DNA of 64,000 nt from Leptobrachium leishanense (lineage: Eukaryota > Chordata > Amphibia > Anura > Megophryidae), in NCBI GenBank assembly GCA_009667805.1, contig CM019070.1, positions 60,640,735 through 60,704,734 of the forward strand, written 5' to 3'. Under the pieces are notes generated by a model that saw only the letters and a list, made by a program, of their open reading frames with translations, was not told where the DNA came from and did no database searches. Of the stretch, positions 12,401 through 24,400 are shown in pieces (within the stretch, counting starts at the first letter, position 1; every line of letters starts with the position of its first letter). The position numbers and the translations under genes were made by a program.

Positions 12401-15400
12401 AATATTCGCAACCGAACAGAAAAGAAATGCAATTTCCCGATAGTTCAGAAATAGGGGACGCGTAGCGAAACCCAAAACATGCAATCCCTTCGTATTGCGG
12501 TAAACGCGCAGCGGAAAAGAGAAAAATATAATTCGGAACGTATCTTTATCTTTAACCCCTGGTTCCGATTCGTAACAGAATGAGTCCCGCACAGGTTAAG
12601 TCCCGGAATGTAAAAGGTGTATATGTGTGTGTGGTACCCGGGTACTGTTCAACTGGCCAGTGAATTTACTGAAGGAAGGTCTTCAACTAGTCAGTTGGGG
12701 CCCTGTGGACTTTAAAGAGAAAACAGCAGCATGTCCTTTAATCACAAAACGGCCTTGGAGGCCTCTCACCCATCCGATGATTGCTTTAGGCTCCGCTGAC
12801 CCAGGACGTCTCTCCGCCCGATTTTGACTGGGGATACTAGCGGCCGGATCCGTTGTCTGACTTCATGCAGCTTGTCCAGCTCACTGCCTGCTCTCCGTAC
12901 CCGATCAACTCGCAGCGACTCCTCACTCGAGGTCTTCGGTTCCTCCGGTCTGCAGCAATTCCTGGATTCTGGCAAGTCTCCTTCTCCTCAGGTTGAGTGA
13001 TCCAATAAGGACTGACAGGTCTCACTCGGGCTCTGGCCTAGGCCCTCTCGCGATGTCTTCCGTGCGTCTGCTTTCTCTCGTCCCCTGGCGCGCTCTGGCA
13101 CGTTCTCCACGAGGTGGAGGATGTAAGTGTCCAGTCCCCACCCACTTCCTGTCTCCTTGCAAAGCATGCCGGGAAATGTAGTCCCAGTGTCCAGTGTCTC
13201 TAATCGCGACTGTCTCCATCTTGTGGCCAAAAATAGGTAATGCCACAGCAAGATTTTAACACAGCGCTACACACGTAATGATAAACCCCAGAACTTAAAG
13301 TAAAAAATTTAGAATCTGGCCACATAAAAACGAAAACCCCCAAAAACTCAGCTTATTTTACAGTGTAATATTTTTAAATGATATCTGACATTTTTGGACA
13401 GGCAAGCCCTTAACCCCATTGTAAGCCATTCCTGCAACAATCTAAAGGGATGTTGCATGCTCTGGGTGAGGTGCACGTTAGAAATCTGAATGAATTACAG
13501 AGCATTGACCATCATGGGATGGTATGCAGTATAATGAGCTTTCAAACCATCTATCAGCTATGAGATCCATTTGGATTCCTGGATGCCCAGAGTCTACTAA
13601 GTACGTCGTTTCAGCTGGACAACCAGCTTTCTCATTATATAAAACAAGTGGGTGTACTTAACATGGGAGGGGAAACGTGCAGCAGTCTATAAAACATGGA
13701 TATTGAATAAGTTTTAGGTATTAAGCCTAATGTCAGACGAACGCAGTCTGAGCGCACTCTGAGTGCGTGCATAACGGACGAAGGTACTGACGGAAGATAC
13801 TGTAGACACCACATGGTCCGTATTATTTGATGGACGTAGAAAAAAAAGGGAAATATGGGAAACAAAATTAATTAAAATTAAAAGACAGGTACAGTCAGCC
13901 AGACCAAAAAAACTTTTGAGCGTCAACGTGATGGACGTCGCAAATGCGCTACATCTGGTCTCACGTCATCACGCACACAGGCTGCTACGCAGACGCAGCG
14001 CACTCTGGGCGTCCATCGTAGCGCTTTTACGTTGAGGCCTAAATGACATCTGTTGCCACCTGCGTGGTGCGTGCGCACTTTGGTGCGCACGTACTTCATG
14101 TTTCCGTCTCTATTGATCACAAATCAATGCTATGACAGACGTTAAACTGTGCGGCGACACGATCGTGATGACTGCGTTCATCTGACGCTAGCCTTAAGGG
14201 GCACTCTAACCACCACTACAGTTTAAACATTTTCAATGCTCACTGGGGCCTGAATGTGCCCTTTTCCCAACTCTTCTAGCGGATATCCCAAAAGACTGAT
14301 TCATCCTTCCAAGGGGAAGGGTGGATTCCCCTTGTCCGATAAGCTATCAATAGGCTTGCTTTGAGAGTCACTATATGCTTGATGAAGCCTACCAGAACTC
14401 CCAAACCCACAGGCTGTGAGTCCCAGAGCAGCTGGAAGGTGCCCAGTGTTGGAAGTTAATTGACACATCAGAGTGAAGACTGGAGGATGGTGCAGTGGGG
14501 GGGCAGGTTCAGTAGAGGCTAGTATCTAATATTTAATTTGACAAGTTCAACCCTGAAGAAACAGAACACTGGATATTAATGAATCACTTCATCCATCTTC
14601 CCTCAACAGCAAAATTATTAAGGCAGTGTGTGTGGAACTGCATTTTGTCAAGATGAGCATTGCTTTCCATTACCCTAATTGATGGATGATTCAGTATATC
14701 AAAGTATTTGACCTAAGGGTTTCATATTTTGCATAGCATGAGGCCAGGTTAGGTGGTTCAAAATAACGTACAGCAGAGTGATCTGCAGATAGCAAAACAC
14801 GTTTCATGATAACTCAAACTTGTACCAACAACTATTATTGCACACCTGTGACAACTGGCATCTACAGATTAATTAATATTTATAATTTAAACTTTACAAT
14901 TTATTTCTCACACCCAACCAAAAATGACAACCCACTTTCTCTTGGCGCAATGTTTAACATATTATCCTTTTGGAATTGTAATTTGGCTCACTACCAGATG
15001 ATGTGCTGACACGTGGCATTGTAAAGTATTGGTTGTGTTTTAAGGATCGGCCATATATGTCAATACCCAATATACATCAGGAATACAATCAGAATCAACA
15101 TATTTATATTTATTTCTCCCCTGTAGCAGTTAGCATTTCATCTTCCACACAAGGCCTAGTATTTCCATGTACATTTTAGATCAGTACACGAGGGCATATG
15201 GCCATGTGGAGTATGTATTTAAAAATCAAATTAACCCTTTGACCATACACATGTCATGACCAGTAGAAGGACAGGTACTAATGTGATATACAGGTCTATT
15301 CAATAAAGGTGAATTCAGGAGCATTGGCGGGAGAAGAGACCAATCTAGACCAGTGTTTCCCAAACCTGTCCTTGGGACCCTCAACCAGGCCAGATTTTGC

Positions 15401-18400
15401 AGATTACCTTGGGGAAAAGCAGACTGAATCCTGCAATCACTGAGCAGCAAATCAGATCACCTGTGCTTTGCTTCAGATATCTGACAATCCTGGCAAGGCG
15501 GAGGGTCCTAAGGACAGGTTAGGGAAACGCTGATCTAGACCAAATAGCCGATTTGGATAGTGAGATAAATGGGGAAATTTTTCTGGTTTGGCTATTTTGA
15601 CCTAGAGTTTTCACTTCTGTCAATTTTCCTGAGTTTCACTGTTAGTGTAATTGTTTCTGACTAATCAGAGTATGGGAACACAGTGGTTTATTATTATTAT
15701 TTACACTGGTGTGCTGAGCCTGTTGCATTAGGGTGTGCTGATGCATCCATAGAACATTTGTTAATTGAATTGATTTTGCACAAAATGCATATTTTCTCAT
15801 TAGAAATAACAAGCCTGTAACAGAGATAAAGTCAGTTTTTATGTTATTTATCATGAGGGACATCTAAAATGTCAATGTAGGAGGTGAAACAGGACCTCTT
15901 CACCCAACATTAGGATGTGCCTGGTGTAAATGGTCTCTGAACTGGGGATACTGCTGGGGGATGTGGGTCTATGGGTTCTTGGGGGGTCTGATATATAATT
16001 TTATTCCCCAGCCCTCTTGAATGTCCAAGTCACCCTGTGCCTAAAAGGGTACAGGGTGTTTGTGTTATATGTGAGTATTGTTCTTGTAGCATTAACAGAT
16101 GGGGTGCTGAGATCTGTTACAGTGGTGTGATATAGCAGCTGCAGAGGCCATTCAAGCATTTCAAGGAGTGTTTAACATTCCCAGCATCAACAGCGTCAGG
16201 GTACAGTTTCAAAGATAAAATTACAAAATACAAATAAACCCTACTCCATTCTAGAAGACTAACTAAACATAAGTTATTTTTTTCTCTCTCTAGCAGCACT
16301 AGACAGCTAGGCTGCTTACCAATCCAAACAATCCATTCAGAGAAGGGTTCCTTTCCTCAGTAGTCAGGGTCACAATCTTCCTCAGTTGGACTCAGCCCAA
16401 TACTAACACACAGAGGAAGAACCTCAGTAGACTATAAAGGCCTGGGCAGTGTGATTAGCAAGCAGCTCGGAATGGTTATAAGCAGAGGAAAATGGCTCTT
16501 ACCATCTGCCTGCTTATAAATAGGGATGAGCCGAACACTCCCCGAGTTCGGTTCGAGCCCGAACTTCCCATTTGTTTGGGACCGAACCCGAACCCCCATG
16601 CAAGTCAATGGGGCTGAAAATTCGTTTTTTAGAGTGCCCTCCAAGAGGGCATATATGCTACATATTTGCCATAAAAGGTGTATGGGGGTCCGGGTAGTGC
16701 CCTGGGGGACAGGAAACAAGGACAAAAAGTTTTAAAAAAAAAGTTTTTAAAGGGACAGTGAGTTCTCCATGAAATAAGGGTTAAAAATAAAAATGAAAAA
16801 TTCCTTCAAATATCGTGCCTAGGAGGTCCCCATAACCTGCCCGTGAAGTGGCAGATTTCTAGGATGTATAGAAACACTTAAAAACAAATAAATGACTTTT
16901 CATATGACGGTAAATGCTTTTCCTTTAATCTATCCATAAACAACTGCTTGGGGCGGCAGCCTGTATGAAAAGACATTTTAGGACGCGCAGAAAAAGTTTA
17001 GTGTTTTTTTGGGCTAAATTATTGTGAAACTTATGCAGGCTTTGGATGAAAGTAACATAAGGTGCTTTAAAATTGGGCTTTTAGCGTCGGCAACAGTGCC
17101 GTCACACCGTAACCTCTCTGAGGATATGAATCTGATACAGGCGTCAATGGCAGTGCACCCAGATATTGTGCCTTTTAGTGCCAGGCATGCAAGTACTATC
17201 ATACAGTAACCCCTCTGTGGTATTGTGGAAGAGTGCAGGGGTGGCCCATGCGGTCCTATATTGAAAAGTGTTTTTTTTTATCTGTTAATGGGCGTCAGTG
17301 CACCCAGATATTGTGCCTTTAATGCCAGGCCATCAAGTATCATCATACAGTAACCCCATCTGTGGTATTGTGGAAGAGTGCAGGGGTGGACCATGTGGTC
17401 CTATATTGAAAAGATATGCATCTGGTTAAGGCGTCAGTGCACCCAGATATTGTGCCTTTGGTGCCAGGCCAGCAAGTATCATCATACAGTAACCCCTCTG
17501 TAGTATTGTGGAAGAGTGCAGGGGTGGACCATGTGGTCCTATATTGAAAAGATATGCATCTGGTTAAGGCGTCAGTGCACCCAGATATTGTGCCTTTGGT
17601 GCCAGGCCAGCGAGTATCATCATACAGTAACCCCTCTGTAGTATTGTGGAAGAGTGCAGGGGTGGACCATGTGGTCTTATATTGAATTTTTTTTTTTTTA
17701 ATGGGCGTCAGTGCAGCCAGCTATTGTGCCTTTCATGGCAGCAAGTGCCTTCACACCGTAACCCTTTTGTGGTATTGTGGAAGAGTTCAGTGCTGGAGGT
17801 TTTGTGAATGCAGAAGAGGACATCCCTGATCTATTCCATTACTTCAGCATCAGGGGATTGATAGCTGCTGATCCAGGACTGATTCATTTTTATAAATGTC
17901 AGCCGGTCTACAGAGTCGGTGGACAGACGCACTCTCTTGTCTGTGACAAAACCTCCAGCGGCACTGAACGTCCTTTCGAAAAGCATGCTAGATGAAGGGC
18001 AACCTAGTAGCTGCATAGCATATTGGCTAAGTTCTGGCCAGTGATCCAATCTCAACACCCAGTAAGCCAGTGGATCATCTGCTGGAAAGGTATCCAGGTC
18101 TGCCCTTGCCCCTAGGTAGTCCTGCACCATATGGTGAAGACGCTGGCAATGGGTGCCTACATTTGACGTCCCTGGGCGTCGAGGACTAAATTTTTTTTAA
18201 AATGCATCAGTCAAGCGGCCCTGGCATTCACCGCTATTTCTCTGATCACCTGCAGCCTCAGCACGTGTGTCAGCACTTGGTAATCTACCAGTGCCTGGAA
18301 AGGTGTTACACAAGTGTCGCTTTAGAGCATCCTCAGTTTTTGTCATCCTGTGCTCCCTCTGTGCGGGCAGGATGAGCTCTGCAACTTTCCCCTTGTATCG

Positions 18401-21400
18401 TGGATCAAGAAGGGTTGCCAACCAGTAATGATCCCTCTCCTTGATAGCACGAATCCGGGGGTCCTTTAGCAGGCTTTGCATCATTAGGGAGCCCATGCAG
18501 TGTAGGTTGGAGGTGGCATTAGCTGCCGAGTCTTCCTGGTCAATGAGGATGACTGTATCGTGCAGTTCCTCCTCCCAGCCACGTACAAGCCCTTCTGTTT
18601 CTGGGCACACAAAACTCTGCCTTGAGGAATCCCCACCTTCAATGCCCCCACTACTTAAATAGTCCTCCTCCTCCTGTCTGATCTGAGTAGGACCCGCTGG
18701 AATGCTGTCTGTGGAAAGGAGGGAGGGAGGGAGGGAGGGAGGGAGGGAGAGGAGGATATTTTTTCTTTCGCTGCAGCAGCTGCGGCAATGTAATCTGACT
18801 GCGTAAATCTTCAGCTACTGGGATGATGTCACATTGTGAGGAAGGACCTGCTGGTACATCCATTACTGTAGCATCATCCCAGTAGGTGGAGGTTGTAGGC
18901 AATTGCATGGCAGGACATACAGTGTGGGTAGAGACAGATGAGGAGGAGGATCTACGCAAAGTTTTGCCCCAACGGGATGTGTGGCACTTGTTCATATGTC
19001 GCCTCAAGCACGTGGTACCCAAGCATCCGGTGTTTATCCCACGCTTCAGCCTCCTCTGACATAGCAACGGTGGGGTCTGCTGCACATTTCTTAAAGAACT
19101 CCCAGACAGCAGAGTTCCTGCATGTGTTCTTGGAGACAACAGCGCTCTGCACCGGAGCAGCTCTGACATGTGATGCCTTGGACTGGCTAGTGCTACGGTT
19201 GGTCACAGAGGATGTTGTGCCTCGTGTTTGCTGTGCCTCCTCCTCCCCCTCCTCCTCACTTGATTCCTCAGTTTGATCTGGCACCCAGGTGGAGTCAGTG
19301 ACCTCATCATCATCAATGTCATCTTCACCTCCTATCTCCTCGTCACTGGAGCCAACTTGGCAGTATGCTGCAGCTGCTGGGGCAACATGAGTGCCCGTTA
19401 TTTGTGTGTCATCACTGGCACCCCCTTCCTCTAGGTTGATTATACTCCCTTGCTAAACCTCAGAGATTGAATCAGAGCACTGTACTTGCTGCGCATCCTC
19501 AAGCAGCATGTCACTCTCATTGTAGCCAAACAATTCAGCTGACTCCTCCATGTGTGATAGCGAGGCTACGGCTGTGGACATGGAGGCTGCATTAGATGCT
19601 TTGGCAGCTGAGGTGGACTGTAAAGCACTAGAAGCCTGGCTGGCAGAGGACTCGGAGGATGAGGATGGCCTGGTTAACCAATCCACCAAGTCCTCTGTAT
19701 GTTGCTGCTGCTTAAGACGGCCAGCACCAGTTAGAAAGGACAGGCGTGCCCCTGCAGAGGATGCACCACGTCCACTACGACCAGAGACACAGCCTCCCGA
19801 CACAGGGGCTGCTTGCCCTCTTATCCGTGGCTGGGAGCGTCTGCCTGTCCTTTTTGTTCTTTCAGACATGGTGAGTGATATATAGATTAATATATACAGA
19901 ACTCTGATTCAACTCTGGTATAAAGATTTAATTAACTCTGGTATAACTCAGTGAGACACACTGATAGCTGGCAGCCAGTGACAAGAGACAGATCACCTTA
20001 ATTCACAAATGTTTTAAAGAAATTAGTGAGCCCCAAAATACAGCGTGGTACTGTTTGTATGACGAGACACAGATCACCTTAATTCCCAAGTGTTTTAAAG
20101 AAATTAGTGAGCCCCAAAAATAATTGCTGGCTGTGTGACGAGACACAGAAGATCACCTTAATTCACAAATGTTTTAAAGAAAGTTGTAAACCCCAAAAAA
20201 ATTGCTGGCACAGTGACAAGACACACATCACCTAAATTCCCTGATATTTGGTCGAAATGAGACCCCCCCCCCAGTAGCGTGGCAGACTGGCAGTAACAAC
20301 ACACACAGCTATCTTCTTTGAAATCTCCTCTGAAATGCGTGCAGAAAGCGCTGCGTGGAAACCTTATATAGTGTGCTGCGGGACTTAGCTCTGTGAGCCC
20401 ATGATTGGGCAAATTTTGCCCAATCAGGACTCTGAGCGGTGATTGGCATAGTGTTCAACCAGTCTTGCACCAGACCTGTGGTCAGGTGCAAGGCTGTAGC
20501 CAATTACGAGCTTCAGGCAGTGGGAAAATGCATTGTGGTCCATTGTGGTCGAACATGCGGCGAACACCCGGAAATGTTCGGGGTTCGCGATCTGCTCGAA
20601 CAGGCTAAGTTCGGGTCAAACCCCGAACCGTCCGAACCCGAACAGCTCATCCCTATAAACTGATGCTTTATAACTCTGCCCAAGTAGGGTCTAGCAAACA
20701 GGGATTACCAATTCCTTTGCTGGTTCAGCGGAATTGTTTTTAGCAAATAAGGAATGTGAAGAGCAATTAGTTTACAAATCACTTTATATAGGATCGAAGA
20801 TTGGTAAGGATAAGGACTGGATTGGTAAGTATTCATGCCATCACTGAAAAACAATTGTTTAGAGCTCTTCTATTTAATCAAAGCAGTAATCAATTGGATG
20901 CAAATAATTACAAAATATGAATGACAACAATAGACTACTTAATCAACAAAACATCATGCAGGCCTCCTAGTAAAAAAGAGTAATTAATCGCACATGGGTG
21001 GATCAGTATAGCATGAGGCTCAATTAGTTCATCTAGCAAAAAAATAAAATGCAGGTAGAGTATTTTAAATAATGAGTATCTTATAGCAAACGTCACAAAA
21101 CCAGGTAGTCCTCTGAAGGAAAGAAGAAATACCCTAGGATATTACATACTAAGACGAATTAGGTCTTGGTGTCTAATTTTTTTTATGTCTTGCAAATTCA
21201 AAATGGCACCATGTACTTATTCTAAACCAAATAAGGTATTAACTGGTAATTGATACATGCATGGGTATTATTGGCCTTTTTAATTAGCACAAAAGCTCAA
21301 AAATGTCTACATATATATATCTTCTGCCCCTCAAAGTAAAGCTCTATTGAGTTTCGGCCAGTAACAGGGTGACTCAAAGACAAAAGTCTCATGTGAGCTG

Positions 21401-24400
21401 TTATGTCTTTGCAGCTCCCTATTACCACCTCAATGACGTATCAGTTGCTTAAGTAGTGGGCAGATTCGTAATTGGTCCTAGCGGCAAACCAACATCGGGA
21501 GCAGAACTCTAACAGTAATCTCTCCTGGAGCCCATAAGAATCAACAGTAGCTGTTGCGAGCCAGTAATATTTTGTTATATGAATGCAGAAGTGAATAAAG
21601 GATCCCAAAACAAAGACGCTTTCAAAGTACAGGAAGCTTAAATTTACAGTATCCTGTGGTAAAAGCTGAGTCACAGCAGAAGGTGCGACTCAATTTGGAA
21701 CAGCAGAGGAGTAATTTATGAGAGTGTCATTATAATTAATGAATTCAAAGAAATTAGGCCTGTATTATTTATTTCAAAAACTTCCATGTCTTTTTAAAAA
21801 AACACATTATTTATGCAATTTTTCTCAATATAGGATGCAGTGGAGGAAGGAAGAGCTAGTATATACCATTCTGTAGTCACCAATACTTCCAAGGAAATGA
21901 TGAGTTATACAGATTTTCCAATGCCAGCAGAATTTCCAGCATATCTACATAATTCAAAGGTCTTGGACTATCTCAGGCTCTACGCAGAACATTTCAGGCT
22001 GTTGAAATACGTCTATTTCAAGGTAAATTTTATATCTAGAAATTGTACGAACAAACAATATTGGTAAACCAACATGGTTATGCACTTAGGAAATAATGCA
22101 TGTTGTAGTTGCTCTTGTCATGTTTTTTCCCTTGGTCGCATAAGACTATTACTTAACAATAATTGCCCAGAGAATGGTCAATGTCATGGAGATTTCAATA
22201 ATTTAATTGATTAAAATAAACATTCAGTAGAAGATAACTGTATCAATAATGTATTAACTCTTTGGTGTTTGCTTTGGTTGAAAATTAACTCCAATAATGT
22301 CCTTTATTGGAGTTATTTGACTAGCAATCATTGCACGTCGACACCAATTCATTTTCTACTTAAATGTTTACACCCACTGATGTAGAACGTTGCTGAGATA
22401 GGTACATGTGTGATGCTACATCTTATATTTTGAATGAGCAATTCTATAACAATTACTAGAGATGTGCATTCGTTTCGGAAAAATTTGGAACGAAATTTGA
22501 TAATTCGTATTCGGAAGTACTTCCGAATAACGAATAGATACGATACGAATTCGAAACGAAACGGTATATAACGAATTTATTTCGTTTTACACTGTCATCA
22601 TCATAACAGAAAAATTTTAATGACTGATATCAACTATTGAATTTGAAATGAACTAGCAAATTGATATCAACTATCGAATTGATCTTAACTTACAATACAA
22701 GTAATAGTCAGCAAAGGTCTTTATGAAATAAATTAATTTTGTTTCACTGTTTAATTTGACTCAAATACTTAATCTGTGACACAGCTTAAAATTTAACCCT
22801 AGCTTTTCTTTTAACAGCAAAATTTAATGAATTGGGGTTTTATCTAGTGATCCAAAATTCGAATTGATATCAACTATCGAATTGATATATGAAATTCGAA
22901 TCGATTCTAAATTTCAAATCGATCCGAAACTAAACGAAATACGAAACAAAACTAGTTACGAAATTCGAAAATGAAATGATTTAAAAACTTAACAAAACAA
23001 ATTTTTCAGCCATGCACATACGTAATTACTGTAGTTGATACTCTTGTTAATTTATGTTAAAAGCTGAAATACTTCCTATGAGACGCATTCCATTCACATG
23101 GAATCGAGGTAGTGAGAAATATTGTTTCCTTTCTTCTTCCAGACTGAAGTTTGCCGGGTGACAAAACACGCAAATTTTAATACTACAGGGCAATGGGATG
23201 TTATAACCATGAATAACGGAACCCAGAAGAAGGAGATTTTTGATGCCATCTTAGTTGGCAATGGCCACTTTTTTAAGCCTTACTTACCCTTGGATTCTTT
23301 CCCAGGTAACTGCTACTAGTTAATGAAAATATATCAGCTTCATACGGGAGGAGTCCAAGGGAGAAAGCTCATTTGTACTACATCATTTTACCTATAAATT
23401 CAAACAACGGGAAAGGTAAATTTGCTTGACATCTGCATAATAAACACAGCTGTAGGATGGGATATAAATGGCAATGATTTTAAATATGTTGATTTTCAGT
23501 GTGAGCTTTTTTTAAAAATTAAATGTTTATTAAGTTTCAGGTGATAAAAAAGAACAAACAGTAAGGGAATAACACAATTGCAGATAAGTACTTATAGATG
23601 CAAACAATCAAAGGGAAAATAAAAAATATCAATAGCAAATCATATATTTCACTCGTGCAGACAACCGTCATGGAAAGTAGTCCAAGGAATGCGATATCAA
23701 GCGCTCGAGGACCTAAACATCTAGCCATGACCTAGTAGGCTAGTCAATTGGAAATGGCACAGAAAAAGTGAATTTCCCCGTAGTGACATTTCGTGGCCAT
23801 TCACCTATTCAGAGAGCAGGCAGTTCGCCAAATTTTGGTGAATTGCCAGCAAGTACGGTGCCTGTTTGAAGGCAGTGAAATCGCCCGTAGAGAAGCAATG
23901 GTTAATGTTTTCACCACCGAACAGCAGAGAAAAGTTGTCGAAATGCCCTGATGTTCGATGGCTTCATTCGGGAGCTTTAATCAGGCGAATATCATAGGTT
24001 TCACTATTAAAAATATTCACATTTTTATTCAATATCTAATAAACCATTTATTCTTTTTTCCTGCAGTAAAAAGTATTTTTAGTTATTGATTTTTTTAGGA
24101 TCTTTTAGGCATTTTTTTAAAAAAAAATTCAGCAGAAAAGTGATCCAATACTTTGGATCGTATCAGATGCGGTTTTCCAGCAGATGTTTGGCAGTGGCTT
24201 TGCGGTGAATTTTCAAGTCCCTTCTCTGCACTCAGGGGACCCTGCGGTGAATGCGGAATTCACCGCAGGGTGAGGAAATTTGATTCCCTGAAGTGCAGGG
24301 AACGAGAGAGCACCAAAATGTTGGCGACATGAGGCTGCTCTCTGAATAACCCCTATAGTCAGATGTTGTACGGGTCAAAGCCAACAGAATAGGTTCAGAG

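Larger units (their letters stand above)
4823..13275 (-). mobile_element. full-length Ty3/gypsy LTR retrotransposon with PNMA-like gag
   Basis: 8,445-bp element (4827-13271) in antisense orientation inside FMO-A intron 2. The two LTRs are 1,109 bp each, start TGTAGCGCT and end AGCGCTACA or AGCACTACA, and are flanked by the 4-bp duplication CACG (4823-4826, 13272-13275). Order on the minus strand: LTR, primer site, gag with a CCHC knuckle, protease, reverse transcriptase, RNase H, integrase, purine tract, LTR. This order defines Ty3/gypsy. By eye the LTRs differ at about a dozen positions (about 1%), so the insertion is young, yet gag and pol carry several frame breaks, so this copy is not autonomous. 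Confidence 0.95.
16521..20655 (-). mobile_element. hAT transposon, copy 1 (internally deleted)
   Basis: Inverted ends TAGGGATGAGC and GCTCATCCCTA bound 4,135 bp. Both subterminal zones are packed with CGAAC/GTTCG repeats, the usual kind of transposase-binding sites. The transposase remnant is on the minus strand. Compared with copy 2 it lacks about 1.2 kb of the middle, replaced near 18715-18750 by a (GGGA)n run. No convincing 8-bp duplication flanks it. Antisense in FMO-A intron 2. Confidence 0.88.

Noticed and set aside
16513..20663. 8-bp target duplication for hAT copy 1
   Set aside because: Flanks CTTATAAA and TAAACTGA do not match; any duplication has decayed or one flank is rearranged.
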